From NCBI RefSeq assembly GCF_001931685.1, contig NZ_MOOY01000007.1, forward strand, positions 176,130 through 240,129: 64,000 nucleotides of DNA. Reading direction: 5' to 3'. The stretch's first letter is position 1, and each line of letters opens with the position of its first letter. The translations under genes and the position numbers were made by a program. The stretch is from Pararhizobium arenae (GTDB taxonomy: Bacteria; Pseudomonadota; Alphaproteobacteria; Rhizobiales; Rhizobiaceae). The notes beneath the pieces are model-generated. The model was not told the origin of the DNA. It did no database searches and was given only the letters and a program-made list of their open reading frames with translations. This document shows positions 45,117-54,579 of the stretch, piece by piece.

Positions 45117-45988
45117 TTCAGCCACCTTTCGGCGCGGATGCGCAGCCAGATATAGATGATGTTGGCCACGGCGGTTACCACGATCATCCCGAAGGCCATG
45201 GCGTAGCCGAGATGGGGATTGCCGAGAACGTCGCCGCGGATCTGCGCGTAAAGCTGGATCGGCACGATGTTGAGGCTCGATCCGGTCAGCGCGATCGCGG
45301 TCGCCACAGCGCCGAAGGCATTGGCGAAGAGTAGAGCGAAGGTGCCGAGCAGCGACGGAAACAGGATCGGGAAGGCGACCATGCGCCAGTATTGCGTGGC
45401 GGTTGCGCCAAGCACCTCGGCCGCTTCGCGCCATTCCTTCTTCAGCCCTTCGAGCGCCGGCGCGATGATCAGGATCATAAGCGGGATTTGGAAGAAGAGA
45501 TAAGTGACGGTCAGCCCCCAGAAGCTCAGGATGCTGAAGCCGAGGTCACGCTGGAGAACGATGCCGAAGTTGTTGCGCAGGAACAGGGTGACGAGACCCA
45601 CCGGGCCGAAGGTGGCCAGGAAGGCGAAGGCCAGCGGCACGCCGGCAAAGTTGGAGGCGACCCCCGAGAATGTCAGGAGGGGCGACTTGATCCAGCCGGG
45701 CACGGCGCCGAAAACGACGGCCGCCGCCATGGCGAAGCCGATGGCGCAGCCGAGGGCTGCGGAGGCGACCGAGATTTTCACCGAAATCCAGTAGCTGGAC
45801 GGAATGGTGCCGTTCTGCAGGTCGATGATGTTCTGGAAGGTGAACGAACCATCGGCGGTCTGAAACGCCCCGATGATGATGTTCATCGTCGGCAGGATCA
45901 AAAACATCGTGACGAAGATCACGAAGGGCATAAGGCCTATCCACGTCAGGGGCAGGCGAAATCGGCGTGCGGGGGGAGCCTGGTTCAT
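45113..45988 (-). CDS. ABC transporter permease (PotB-like)
   Basis: 291 residues, six helices; EAA loop REAAEVLGATATQYWRMVAFPILFPS near residue 195. It follows the binding-protein gene after 117 bases that contain a GC-rich hairpin, so the membrane genes may be made in smaller amounts than the binding protein. Confidence 0.88.
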   Translation of the reverse strand: MNQAPPARRFRLPLTWIGLMPFVIFVTMFLILPTMNIIIGAFQTADGSFTFQNIIDLQNGTIPSSYWISVKISVASAALGCAIGFAMAAAVVFGAVPGWIKSPLLTFSGVASNFAGVPLAFAFLATFGPVGLVTLFLRNNFGIVLQRDLGFSILSFWGLTVTYLFFQIPLMILIIAPALEGLKKEWREAAEVLGATATQYWRMVAFPILFPSLLGTFALLFANAFGAVATAIALTGSSLNIVPIQLYAQIRGDVLGNPHLGYAMAFGMIVVTAVANIIYIWLRIRAERWLK

Positions 45989-46053
45989 CGGGTCGGGTCT
46001 TCGCTATCGTGGTTTATGTATGACTAAAGTAGGGCTTAAAATTTTGATATGGC

Positions 46054-46087
46054 AAGCCCCGGCGGGTGGATAACCGGCCGGGGCTCT
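46054..46087. terminator. GC-rich hairpin between binding-protein and permease genes
   Basis: AGCCCCGGC and GCCGGGGCT form a 9-bp stem without a clear T-run. In this location such hairpins often stabilise the binding-protein message or cause partial termination; both are inference. Confidence 0.55.
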
Positions 46088-46105
46088 TGTCAGGAATTCA
46101 AATGC

Positions 46106-47209
46106 TTACTGGACGTTGGCGCCGACGACGCTGTCCCAACCGCCGGTCACGGCAGTCTTGTTGGCATTCTGCTCTTCAACGGTCGGGAACACGGCGGCTT
46201 CATAGGACGCTGCCGGCGGCAGGGCGTCGATCAGTTCCTGCGGAACCTTGCCGGCCTTGACCATGGCGTTGAAGCGAGCCGGGTGGCAATAGCCCTTCAG
46301 CCACAGGTTCTGGCCTTCGTCGGAATAGAGGTACTCCATCCAGAGCTTGGCAGCGTTCGGGTGCGGGGCGTAAGCCGAGATACCCTGAACGTAAACGCCG
46401 GCAAGAACGCCCGTCTTCGGAACGACGACTTCAACCGGCGGGTTGCCCTTCAGTTCGTCGCGCCATGCGAGAGCGTTGTAGTCCCAGGCAACGGCGATCG
46501 GGGTTGCGCCCTGAGCGATAGTGCCGGCCTTGGCGATAACCGGAACGAAGTTGCCGGCCTTGTTCAGCTCGGCGAAGTATTCGAGACCAGCCTTGCCGCT
46601 TTCTTCGCCAGCCTTGGCACCCTTGTGCAGGCCGGCTGCGAGAACGGCGAGGATCGCCTGGTTGGAAGCGCGCGGGTCACCGGCGAGAGCAACCTGACCG
46701 GCATATTCCGGCTTCAGAAGATCGGCCCAGTCGGCCGGCACGTTCGGAACGAGGTCCTTGTTCACGATGAACGAGAGAACGCCGTAATAGTCGCCGTACC
46801 AGTAGCCTTCGGCGTCCTTGATGGTTTCCGGGATTTCGTCCCAAGTCGAAACCTTGTAAGGCTGCAGGAGGCCTTCAGCCTTCATCTGCGGGCCGAAGGC
46901 GAGGCCGACGTCGACAACGTCAGGAGCCTGCGGGCCCTTGTTGTCCTTGTTTGCCTTGATGGCTTCGACTTCGTCGGCAGAGCCGGCGTCGGGGTTCAGT
47001 TCGTTGACCTGGATTTCCGGATACTTGGCCTTGAAGCCGGCGATGACGTCGCCGTAACCGCACCAGCTGTGGGGCAGGGCGATCGTGGTCAGCGCGCCTT
47101 CTGCCTTTGCAGCCGCGATCAGTTCAGCGCTCGGCTCGGCATAGGCCAGAGCGGACGAGGCCATGACGATGGCCGTCGTGAGCGAAAGCAGGCGTCTCGT
47201 ATGTGACAT
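46106..47209 (-). CDS. ABC transporter substrate-binding protein (family 1)
   Basis: 367 residues from the ATG at 47209; a GTG directly before it (47212) is better spaced from the AAGGAG and is also possible. Signal peptide about 1-24 (LTTAIVMASSALAYAE). The mature protein starts SAELIAAAKAEGALTTIALPHSWCGYGDVIAGFKAKYPEI, a class II binding protein of the iron/polyamine/phosphonate group. Two visible cysteines (WCGYG and YCHPA) may pair. The ligand is unknown. It is the first gene of the four-gene transporter, downstream of the RpiR regulator gene on the same strand. Confidence 0.85.
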   Translation of the reverse strand: MSHTRRLLSLTTAIVMASSALAYAEPSAELIAAAKAEGALTTIALPHSWCGYGDVIAGFKAKYPEIQVNELNPDAGSADEVEAIKANKDNKGPQAPDVVDVGLAFGPQMKAEGLLQPYKVSTWDEIPETIKDAEGYWYGDYYGVLSFIVNKDLVPNVPADWADLLKPEYAGQVALAGDPRASNQAILAVLAAGLHKGAKAGEESGKAGLEYFAELNKAGNFVPVIAKAGTIAQGATPIAVAWDYNALAWRDELKGNPPVEVVVPKTGVLAGVYVQGISAYAPHPNAAKLWMEYLYSDEGQNLWLKGYCHPARFNAMVKAGKVPQELIDALPPAASYEAAVFPTVEEQNANKTAVTGGWDSVVGANVQ

Positions 47210-47332
47210 CACGGGTGTTCTCCTTTTGTGTGTCAGTCAACTTCGGCGAAGCTGATACTGGTGGCAGGTGAAAGTTATGTGACAGTTTTCTTTCAGTTTT
47301 TTTGGTTCGAGGCTTTTGCCGGGCGTGACTGT

Positions 47333-48205
47333 CTAACGCCGTTTCCGGAAGGCGCGGCTTTCTTCGAAAAGCTGTTCCAAAGTCGCCATGCGGTCGCGCG
47401 TTTGCGTCCACTCGCTGCTTTGGACAGCTTCGATGAGCGCTTCGACGATGAAGAGGCTGACCACGGAAGAATCCCATGCGGACGGCGCTTCGATGTGAAC
47501 GCGGAAAACCGACGAGGCGATCTTGGCGATGGGGGAGGACCATTGGTCCGTAAAAAGGATGATCTCGACGTTGCGTTCGCGGGCGGCACCGGCAAGCGCC
47601 TCCATTTCCTGTTCGTAGCGGCGGATGTCGAAGATCACCAGAACGTCACCGGGCTTCATGTTGAGCACATAGTGCGGCCAGGCGCTGGCATTGGCGGCGA
47701 TCTGTGTGACACCCGGACGAACGACCTGCAGATGGGTGAAGAGATACTCGGCAAGCGCCTTGGTGATGCGGCCGCCGACGACGTAAACATCGCGTTTTCG
47801 ATCGGCGATCAGCTTCGCTGCGCCGTCGAATTCCTGTGTCGGGAGTTGCGACAGGGTTTCGCGCATGTTGTTCATGATCGCATCGGCAAAGCGATTGAGG
47901 ATATGGGTTCCCGGCGCATTGGCCGCCCAGCGATCGTGTTTGGCAATCGGGTTGGAGAGGGTGGCTTCCAGTTCCTGATGCAGGCTCGCCTGGAAATCGG
48001 GAAAGCCGCGAAACCCGATCTTCTGCACCATGCGCGCGACCGTGGGCGTGGAGACCCCGGCATTTTCGGCGACCGTCGTGATGCTGCCCAGCCCCGAGAC
48101 CGGGTAGTTTTCGAGAAGCGATGTCGCAAGCTGCTTTTCGGCGCGCGTCAATGCGTCGAAATGCGCGGCGATCACGTTCGAAACGGTGGTCGAAGCCTGG
48201 CTCAA
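47333..48205 (-). CDS. MurR/RpiR-family transcriptional regulator
   Basis: 290 residues. N-terminal RpiR HTH (about 1-80, LTRAEKQLATSLLENYP, GVSTPTVARMVQKIGFRGFPDFQASL) and a SIS sugar-isomerase-like domain (about 115-270, DVYVVGGRITKALAEYLFTHLQ, GDVLVIFDIRRYEQEM). It lies between the ABC transporter operon (same strand, downstream) and the amidohydrolase/permease/glutamine-synthetase-like operon (divergent), and may control either or both. Confidence 0.88.
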   Translation of the reverse strand: MSQASTTVSNVIAAHFDALTRAEKQLATSLLENYPVSGLGSITTVAENAGVSTPTVARMVQKIGFRGFPDFQASLHQELEATLSNPIAKHDRWAANAPGTHILNRFADAIMNNMRETLSQLPTQEFDGAAKLIADRKRDVYVVGGRITKALAEYLFTHLQVVRPGVTQIAANASAWPHYVLNMKPGDVLVIFDIRRYEQEMEALAGAARERNVEIILFTDQWSSPIAKIASSVFRVHIEAPSAWDSSVVSLFIVEALIEAVQSSEWTQTRDRMATLEQLFEESRAFRKRR

Positions 48206-48312
48206 GTCTGATTATCCCCCGCGGCCGGTCTTTGCCGGCCTGTGAGAAAATTAAACATCGCTGTCTCAACTCGAGTCAATGGTTTTTTTGAAGAGATTTT
48301 TTCACTTTTCCG

Positions 48313-48341
48313 TTGACAGTCGGTTGATCCTGAAGAATTCT
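48313..48341 (+). promoter_or_regulatory. Candidate sigma-70 promoter of the amine-utilisation operon
   Basis: TTGACA at 48313-48318, a 17-base spacer, then AATTCT at 48336-48341. It lies 43 bases before the proposed GTG start of the amidohydrolase gene, in an AT-rich divergent region. The -35 is perfect, the -10 is weak. Confidence 0.5.
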
Positions 48342-48383
48342 TTTCATTAACGATTGATTAGCCGATCGAGGGGATGCGGCTTG

Positions 48384-49151
48384 GTGGCTCTGTTGCGTGC
48401 AAGGGAAGGCGATCCGGTCGCGATCGAAAATGGCGAAGGCGCGAGCCCGGTCATCATCGTCTGCGAGCATGCGTCCAACGTCATTCCCGAGAGCCTCGGC
48501 ACGCTCGGCCTGTCGCCCGAAGCGCTCGGCAGTCATATCGCCTGGGATCCCGGGGCACTTGCGGTTGCCCGTTTCATGGGCGAGGCGCTGGATGCGACCG
48601 TGATCCATCAACGTTTTTCCCGCCTCGTCTACGACTGCAACCGCCCGCCGGAATCGCCGGGCGCTATGCCGGAAACGAGCGAAGTCTATCAGGTCCCCGG
48701 CAATGTTTCGCTTACCCATGAGGCGCGTGCCGCGCGGGTTGAAGCGCTATATTTTCCGTTTCACCGGAGCGTCGAAGCGCTGGTCCAGGAGCGGATCGCA
48801 AATGGTCCTACCCCGGTTCTGGTGACGGTTCACAGCTTCACGCCCGTCTATTTCGGCAAGCCGAGAGCTGTCGAAATCGGAATTCTGCACGATGCCGACA
48901 GCCGCCTTGCCGATGGCATGCTCGCCGCCGCGACCGGCAACGGCAACTACGCGATTCGCCGCAACGAGCCTTATGGGCCGGAAGACGGCGTTACGCATAC
49001 GCTGAAATTGCATGGGCTGGCCAATGGCCTGCTCAATGTCATGATCGAGGTCAGAAACGACCTCATTACAAATGAGAGCAGCCAAAGGGTCGTGGCTGAC
49101 TATCTGACGGGGCTACTCGGCGAAAGCCTGCGGTTACCGTCGAAACAATAA
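48384..49151 (+). CDS. N-formylglutamate amidohydrolase-family hydrolase
   Basis: 255 residues from a GTG at 48384 with GAGGGG upstream; an in-frame TTG at 48354 has no RBS. The family pattern is clear: PVIIVCEHASNVIPESLGTLGLS, HIAWDPGALAVARFMGEALDA, VYDCNRPPESPGAMPE, TVHSFTPVYFGKPRAVEIGILHD. FGases are zinc enzymes that cleave N-acylated glutamate. As first gene of an operon with a gamma-glutamylating enzyme and two dehydrogenases, it may hydrolyse a gamma-glutamyl or N-acyl intermediate; that is inference. Confidence 0.82.
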   Translation: MALLRAREGDPVAIENGEGASPVIIVCEHASNVIPESLGTLGLSPEALGSHIAWDPGALAVARFMGEALDATVIHQRFSRLVYDCNRPPESPGAMPETSEVYQVPGNVSLTHEARAARVEALYFPFHRSVEALVQERIANGPTPVLVTVHSFTPVYFGKPRAVEIGILHDADSRLADGMLAAATGNGNYAIRRNEPYGPEDGVTHTLKLHGLANGLLNVMIEVRNDLITNESSQRVVADYLTGLLGESLRLPSKQ

Positions 49152-49268
49152 CAAAAGACCCGGGGAGCGGCATGTCCGCGGAGAATGTGGCCCATGGCTC
49201 GCCATGGAACAGGGCGTTTGAGGCTTTCGGCAATTCCGCCGAACGCCCCTTCGATACAGGGGAAAAGA

Positions 49269-50816
49269 ATGTCAGATTATTCAGACTTAGACAAAAAAGC
49301 GGATATGCAGGTTCTGCATTCCATGGGCTATGCCCAGGAACTTGAACGGCGTTTGAGCTCTTTCTCGAACTTTGCGGTGTCCTTCTCGATCATCTGCATC
49401 CTGTCTGGCGGGATCAATTCGCTGGCGCAGGCGACCTCCGGCGCCGGCGGAGCGTCGATCGGCATCGGTTGGCCGCTCGGCTGCTTCGTATCCTTCGTTT
49501 TCGCCGTTGCCATGGCGCAGATTTCATCGGCCTACCCGACGGCGGGCGGCCTTTATCACTGGGGTTCGATCCTCGGCAACCGCTTCACCGGCTGGCTGAC
49601 GGCATGGTTCAACCTGCTCGGTCTCGTGACCGTCCTCGGCGCCATCAACGTCGGCACCTACTACTTCTTCATGGGTTCCTTCGGTGCTCCCTATTTCGGC
49701 CTTGAAGACACCACGACGACGCGGATCATCTTCCTCGCCATCATCACCGGTCTTCAGGCGCTCGTGAACCACATGGGCATTGGCCTCACCGCCAAGCTCA
49801 CGGACTTCTCCGGTTATCTGATTTTCGCGACGTCGATCGCTCTCGCCCTGGTGTGCCTTGTTGCTGCCGACAGCTATGACATCGGCCGTCTCTTCACCTT
49901 TGCCAACTATTCCGGCGAAGCGGGCGGCAACGTCTGGCCCGCAACCTCGGGCACCTGGGTCTTCCTGCTGGGCCTTTTGCTGCCGATCTACACGATCACC
50001 GGTTATGATGCTTCGGCCCATACGTCGGAAGAAACCGTCAAGGCTGCAACCTCCGTTCCGAAGGGCATGATCTCTTCGGTCCTGTGGTCGGCGCTGTTCG
50101 GTTACATCATGCTTTGCTCCTTCGTCTTGATGCTGCCGAACATGGACGAAGCTGCCAAGCAAGGCTGGAACGTGTTCTTCTGGGCTATGGACGCGCAGGT
50201 ACACCCGATCATCAAGGATATCCTTTATCTCGCTATCCTCGTCAGCCAGTGGCTGTGTGGTCTGGCGACTGTTACCTCGGTTTCCCGCATGATCTTCGCC
50301 TTCTCGCGTGACGGCGGTCTGCCGGCTTCCAAGGCGCTCGCCAAGGTCAGCCCGACCTATCGCACGCCGGTTGCCGCCATCTGGACCGGCTCGATCCTGT
50401 CGGTGCTGTTCGTCTGGGGCTCTTCGCTCGTCACCATCGGCGAAACGCCGGTCTACACGATCGTCGTATCCTGCACGGTCATCTTCCTGTTCTTCTCCTT
50501 CGCGATCCCGATCACGCTCGGCCTCTTTGCCTGGGGCACGTCGAAGTGGGACAAGATGGGTCCGTGGAACCTGGGCGAAGCCGTGTTCAAGCTGTTCGCG
50601 GTCCTGACCATTCTGGCGATGATCCTGATCTTCGTCCTCGGCATCCAGCCACCCAATGACGCAGCGCTCTACGTCACCGTCGGCTTCCTTGTCCTGACCG
50701 GCATCGTCTGGTTCGGCTTCGAGCAGCGCCGCTTCCGTGGTCCGCCGATCGGCGAAGAAGTCGCTCGCCGGCAGGCCGAGATCGCAGCGGCTGAAAAAGC
50801 AGTCGGCGAACGCTGA
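49269..50816 (+). CDS. Amino acid/amine permease (APC superfamily)
   Basis: 515 residues from the ATG at 49269 (GGGGAAAAG before it). About 12 membrane helices; starts ELERRLSSFSNFAVSFSIICILSGGINS, a hallmark of the AA_permease_2 group with GABA and choline/ethanolamine-type permeases, and carries YDASAHTSEET, the conserved segment of that group. It would import the amine used by the following enzymes. An inverted repeat (GGGCGTT/AACGCCC, 49212-49248) lies in its leader. A strong terminator follows. Confidence 0.88.
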   Translation: MSDYSDLDKKADMQVLHSMGYAQELERRLSSFSNFAVSFSIICILSGGINSLAQATSGAGGASIGIGWPLGCFVSFVFAVAMAQISSAYPTAGGLYHWGSILGNRFTGWLTAWFNLLGLVTVLGAINVGTYYFFMGSFGAPYFGLEDTTTTRIIFLAIITGLQALVNHMGIGLTAKLTDFSGYLIFATSIALALVCLVAADSYDIGRLFTFANYSGEAGGNVWPATSGTWVFLLGLLLPIYTITGYDASAHTSEETVKAATSVPKGMISSVLWSALFGYIMLCSFVLMLPNMDEAAKQGWNVFFWAMDAQVHPIIKDILYLAILVSQWLCGLATVTSVSRMIFAFSRDGGLPASKALAKVSPTYRTPVAAIWTGSILSVLFVWGSSLVTIGETPVYTIVVSCTVIFLFFSFAIPITLGLFAWGTSKWDKMGPWNLGEAVFKLFAVLTILAMILIFVLGIQPPNDAALYVTVGFLVLTGIVWFGFEQRRFRGPPIGEEVARRQAEIAAAEKAVGER

Positions 50817-50832
50817 TCGCCACCTCGGCCAG

Positions 50833-50863
50833 CGGAGGCCGCCCATCGCGGCCTCCGTTTTTT
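50833..50863 (+). terminator. Rho-independent terminator after the permease gene
   Basis: CGGAGGCCGC and GCGGCCTCCG form a 10-bp stem with a 5-base loop, followed by six T. It lies between the permease and glutamine-synthetase-like genes, so the latter may have its own promoter or be reached by read-through. Confidence 0.85.
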
Positions 50864-50916
50864 ATGTCTATAGCGGCGCCATCGTTGCCCGCTCTCCAGT
50901 CACGGGATCGAGATCC

Positions 50917-52287
50917 ATGAGCGTCACCTATTCGTTCGACGAGTTGAAGAAGGATGTTGCCGAAGGCCGCATCGATACGGTTCTGGCCTGCCAGGTCGAT
51001 ATGCAAGGCCGCCTTATGGGCAAGCGTTTTCAAGCCGAATATTTCGTTGAGAGCGCCTATGAAGAGACACACAGCTGCAATTACCTGCTGGCGACCGACA
51101 TGGAGATGGACACCGTCTCCGGCTATAAGTCGACGAGCTGGGAAGCCGGCTACGGCGATTATACGATGAAGCCGGACCTTTCGACCCTGCGCCGCATTCC
51201 CTGGCTCGAAGGCACGGCGCTGGTGCTCTGCGACGTGCTTGACCACCACACCCACGAAGAAGTGCCGCATTCGCCTCGCACCATCCTGAAACGCCAGGTG
51301 AAGCGGCTCGAAGCCATGGGTCTCAAGGCCTATATGGCGAGTGAACTGGAATTTTTCCTCTTCGATCAGAGCTATGACGATGCCCGCGAAAGCGGTTACC
51401 GCGACCTGCGTCTCGTCAGCGGCTATAACGAAGATTACCACATCTTCCAGACCACCAAGGAAGAAGACGTGATGCGGGCGATCCGCAAGGGCCTGCAAGG
51501 TGCCGGCATTCCGGTCGAGAATTCCAAGGGCGAGGCTTCTGCCGGTCAGGAAGAGATCAATGTTCGCTACGCCGACGCGCTGACCATGGCCGACCGCCAT
51601 GTCATCATCAAGAACGGCTGCAAGGAAATCGCCTGGGCGCGCGGCAAGGCCATCACCTTCCTCGCGAAGTGGCACTACGCTGCGGCGGGCTCGTCCTCGC
51701 ACATCCATCAGTCGCTTTGGAGCCTTGATGGCAAGACCTCGCATTTCTACGACAAGGACGCCAAATACGGCATGTCGGAGATGATGCGCCAATACGTCGC
51801 CGGCCTGCTAACCCACGCCAGCGAAATCACTTATTTCCTCGCGCCCTATATAAACTCCTACAAGCGCTACATGGCCGGCACCTTCGCGCCGACAAAGGCC
51901 GTGTGGAGCAAGGATAATCGCACGGCCGGTTACCGTCTTTGCGGCGAAGGCGGCAAGGCGATCCGTATCGAATGCCGCGTCGGCGGCTCCGATCTCAACC
52001 CCTATCTCGCTATGGCGGCCCTGATCGCGGCGGGTATCGCCGGCATTGAGGGCAAGCTCGAACTCGAGCCTGCGTTTGTTGGCGATGCCTACGGTGGCAG
52101 CGGCGTGCGCGAGATCCCGAAGACCTTGCGCGATGCAACGGGCTTCATGACAAACTCGAAGATGCTGCGGGATGCTTTCGGTGATGACGTGATCGATCAT
52201 TATACGCGCGCAGGTCAGTGGGAGCAGGAAGAATACGATCGCCGGGTGACGGACTGGGAGGTGGCGCGCGGGTTCGAACGGGCGTAA
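50917..52287 (+). CDS. Glutamine synthetase-like gamma-glutamyl-amine ligase (PuuA/GlnT type)
   Basis: 456 residues with the glutamine synthetase catalytic fold: MASELEFFLFD (metal-binding Glu pair), SAGQEEINVRYADAL, SSSHIHQSLW, and NSYKRYMAGTFAPTKAVWSKDNRTAGYR. The N-terminal beta-grasp domain is of the short PuuA-like kind. Members of this group ligate glutamate to putrescine, ethanolamine, methylamine or similar amines. Together with the permease upstream and the alcohol and aldehyde dehydrogenases downstream, an amino-alcohol or amine substrate is likely. True ammonia assimilation is less likely given the context. Confidence 0.85.
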   Translation: MSVTYSFDELKKDVAEGRIDTVLACQVDMQGRLMGKRFQAEYFVESAYEETHSCNYLLATDMEMDTVSGYKSTSWEAGYGDYTMKPDLSTLRRIPWLEGTALVLCDVLDHHTHEEVPHSPRTILKRQVKRLEAMGLKAYMASELEFFLFDQSYDDARESGYRDLRLVSGYNEDYHIFQTTKEEDVMRAIRKGLQGAGIPVENSKGEASAGQEEINVRYADALTMADRHVIIKNGCKEIAWARGKAITFLAKWHYAAAGSSSHIHQSLWSLDGKTSHFYDKDAKYGMSEMMRQYVAGLLTHASEITYFLAPYINSYKRYMAGTFAPTKAVWSKDNRTAGYRLCGEGGKAIRIECRVGGSDLNPYLAMAALIAAGIAGIEGKLELEPAFVGDAYGGSGVREIPKTLRDATGFMTNSKMLRDAFGDDVIDHYTRAGQWEQEEYDRRVTDWEVARGFERA

Positions 52288-52348
52288 TCTCCGGTTGTTG
52301 ATGTGAGGACAACGTGATGATAAAATCACAACAATCAGGAGGTGCCTC

Positions 52349-52762
52349 ATGATTGACAGTGCGTGGTTCTATCAACAGTTGGAAAAGGACGGTCGTTCGC
52401 TTCGCGGCATGGCGCGGGCGTTGGGCTTGGACCCAAGCGCTGTTTCACGCATGTTGCGAGGCGAGCGGAAGATGACGGCGGAAGAGCAGGACGGCATCGC
52501 AGCCTATCTGGGTGTGCCGATGACCGAGGTCGCCGCTCGTCGCCGCGGTGACATCTTGGGTTTTGCGGAAAGGGGACAGGAGCCGCTGAAGAGAGATGAT
52601 GAGGCTGGGTCGGATAAACGCGCCGAAAGCGATGGCAGCAAAGCCGATAATTGGCTGGATCGAGTACGTGGCTGTATGAAGGGTACGGTTACGATTGCGC
52701 CAGGTGTCGACTTGACCGAGCCGGCTGATCCTGAGTGGGCGAAGATTTACGATGAAGATTGA
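52349..52762 (+). CDS. XRE-type antitoxin
   Basis: 137 residues. N-terminal HTH (LEKDGRSLRGMARALGLDPSAVSRMLRGERKMTAEE), then a charged low-complexity linker (about 72-100), and a C-terminal part rich in Asp/Glu/Pro (PGVDLTEPADPEWAKIYDED) that would contact the toxin. AGGAGG before the ATG. It overlaps the toxin gene by 11 bases. It lies inside the amine-utilisation operon. Confidence 0.8.
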   Translation: MIDSAWFYQQLEKDGRSLRGMARALGLDPSAVSRMLRGERKMTAEEQDGIAAYLGVPMTEVAARRRGDILGFAERGQEPLKRDDEAGSDKRAESDGSKADNWLDRVRGCMKGTVTIAPGVDLTEPADPEWAKIYDED

Positions 52763-53165
52763 ACGGTATCTACTGGATACCTGTACCCTCATCTATGTGG
52801 CCCATGACGAGCCGATATCCGCTGATGCGGCGACCTTGCTGCGGGAAATTCCGCCTGATGTCGTTTTCGTTTCGGCTTTTTCCGCGTGGGAAATAGGGCT
52901 TCTGGTCAGCAAAGGGCGAATGAATATTACACATCCACCGTTCCGCTGGTTTGAGGAGGCGGCGAGAAAAATGTCTGCGTCGGTCATCGGGGCTACACCC
53001 GAAATCCTCGTCGCTTCCTCGTTCCTGCCGCAGCCGCTGCATGCCGATCCTGCCGACCGCATCCTCATCGCGACCGCCCGCGAACATGATTTGACGATTA
53101 TTACCCGTGACCGCGCCATTCTGGCCTATGGCGCGGCGGGGCATGTGAAGGTACTGGCGTGCTAG
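52752..53165 (+). CDS. PIN-domain (VapC-like) toxin
   Basis: 137 residues. PIN-domain acidic residues are visible in LLDTCTLIYVAHDE (first Asp), SAFSAWEIGLLVSKGR (Glu), and HADPADRILIATAREHDLTIITRD (two Asp). Such proteins are tRNA or rRNA nucleases. Coupled to the HTH antitoxin gene upstream. Fifth acidic site and cellular target unknown. Confidence 0.88.
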   Translation: MKIERYLLDTCTLIYVAHDEPISADAATLLREIPPDVVFVSAFSAWEIGLLVSKGRMNITHPPFRWFEEAARKMSASVIGATPEILVASSFLPQPLHADPADRILIATAREHDLTIITRDRAILAYGAAGHVKVLAC

Positions 53166-53193
53166 GCTCGGCCTGCAGCCGAAGGAGAACGGA

Positions 53194-54579
53194 ATGACAA
53201 TGATCCAATGTATTTCCCCCATTGACGGCTCGGTTTATGCCGAGCGTCCGGCCTTGCTGTTGGAGGCTGCCCGCGATGTGGTCGCGCGCGCTAAAAAGGC
53301 GCAGAAGAGCTGGGTCAAGCGGCCGCTCGAAGAGCGTGTCCAACTCGTTTTGAAGGGCGTTGCGCGCCTGAATGAAATGGTCGACGAGGTCGTGCCGGAA
53401 CTGGCATGGCAGATGGGTCGGCCTGTGCGTTACGGTGGCGAGTTCCGCGGCTTCAACGAACGCTCCAACTATGTGGCAACGATTGCTGCCGATGCGCTGG
53501 CGCCTCTGGTCATTGAAGAGAGCAATGCTTTCGAGCGCCGCATCGAGCGCGAAGCTCATGGCGTCGTCTTCGTCATCGCGCCGTGGAACTATCCCTATAT
53601 GACCGCGATCAACACGGTCGCGCCGGCGCTGATGGCTGGCAACACCGTCATCATCAAGCATGCCAGCCAGACGATCCTCGTCGGCGAGCGCATGGTGCGC
53701 GCCTTCAACGAAGCTGGCGTGCCGGAAGACGTATTCCAGAACGTCTTCCTCGACCACGGCACCACCTCGGCGCTGATCGCGGAAAAGAGCTTCGATTTCG
53801 TCAACTTTACCGGTTCGGTCGAAGGCGGGCGCTCGATCGAGCGTGCTGCTGCCGGCACGTTTACGCCGCTCGGCCTTGAGCTTGGCGGCAAGGACCCGGG
53901 CTATGTGATGGAAGACGCCGATCTCGACGCCGCCGTCGATACGCTGATGGACGGCGCGACCTTCAACTCCGGCCAATGCTGCTGTGGCATCGAGCGCATC
54001 TACGTGCATGAAAGCCTCTACGACGATTTCGTCGAGAAGTCCGTCGCCTGGGTGTCCAACTACAAGCTCGGCAATCCGCTCGACAAGGAAACGTCGCTCG
54101 GCCCGATGGCGCACAAGCGCTTTGCCGCGACCGTGCGCGCGCAGATCGCTGATGCCGTTGCCAAGGGCGCCAAAGCGCTGGTCGACCCGAAACTCTTCCC
54201 GGCCGATGATGGCGGCGCCTATGTCGCCCCGCAAATCCTCGTCAATGTCGATCACTCGATGGAATTCATGCGCGAGGAAACCTTTGGTCCGGCTGTCGGC
54301 ATCATGAAGGTGAAGAGCGATGAAGAAGCGCTCTCGCTGATGAACGACAGCAAATACGGCCTCACCGCATCGCTCTGGACCAAGGATGCCGAACGTGCCG
54401 CGCGCATTGGCTCCGAGATCGAGACGGGCACCGTCTTCATGAACCGCGCCGATTATCTCGATCCGGCGCTGTGCTGGACCGGCGTCAAGGAAACCGGCCG
54501 CGGCGGCTCGCTGTCGGTCATCGGCTTCCAGAACCTTACCCGCCCGAAATCCTATCACCTGAAGAAAGTCACAGCATGA
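53194..54579 (+). CDS. Aldehyde dehydrogenase
   Basis: 461 residues with VFVIAPWNYPYMTAINTVAPALMAGNTVIIKHASQT (cofactor loop), LELGGKDPGYVMEDADLD with the general base Glu, and catalytic Cys in FNSGQCCCGIERIYV. AAGGAG before the ATG. It overlaps the alcohol dehydrogenase gene by 4 bases, so the alcohol-to-acid conversion is encoded as a coupled pair. The substrate is probably the aldehyde made by that alcohol dehydrogenase, perhaps a gamma-glutamylated one. Confidence 0.87.
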   Translation: MTMIQCISPIDGSVYAERPALLLEAARDVVARAKKAQKSWVKRPLEERVQLVLKGVARLNEMVDEVVPELAWQMGRPVRYGGEFRGFNERSNYVATIAADALAPLVIEESNAFERRIEREAHGVVFVIAPWNYPYMTAINTVAPALMAGNTVIIKHASQTILVGERMVRAFNEAGVPEDVFQNVFLDHGTTSALIAEKSFDFVNFTGSVEGGRSIERAAAGTFTPLGLELGGKDPGYVMEDADLDAAVDTLMDGATFNSGQCCCGIERIYVHESLYDDFVEKSVAWVSNYKLGNPLDKETSLGPMAHKRFAATVRAQIADAVAKGAKALVDPKLFPADDGGAYVAPQILVNVDHSMEFMREETFGPAVGIMKVKSDEEALSLMNDSKYGLTASLWTKDAERAARIGSEIETGTVFMNRADYLDPALCWTGVKETGRGGSLSVIGFQNLTRPKSYHLKKVTA

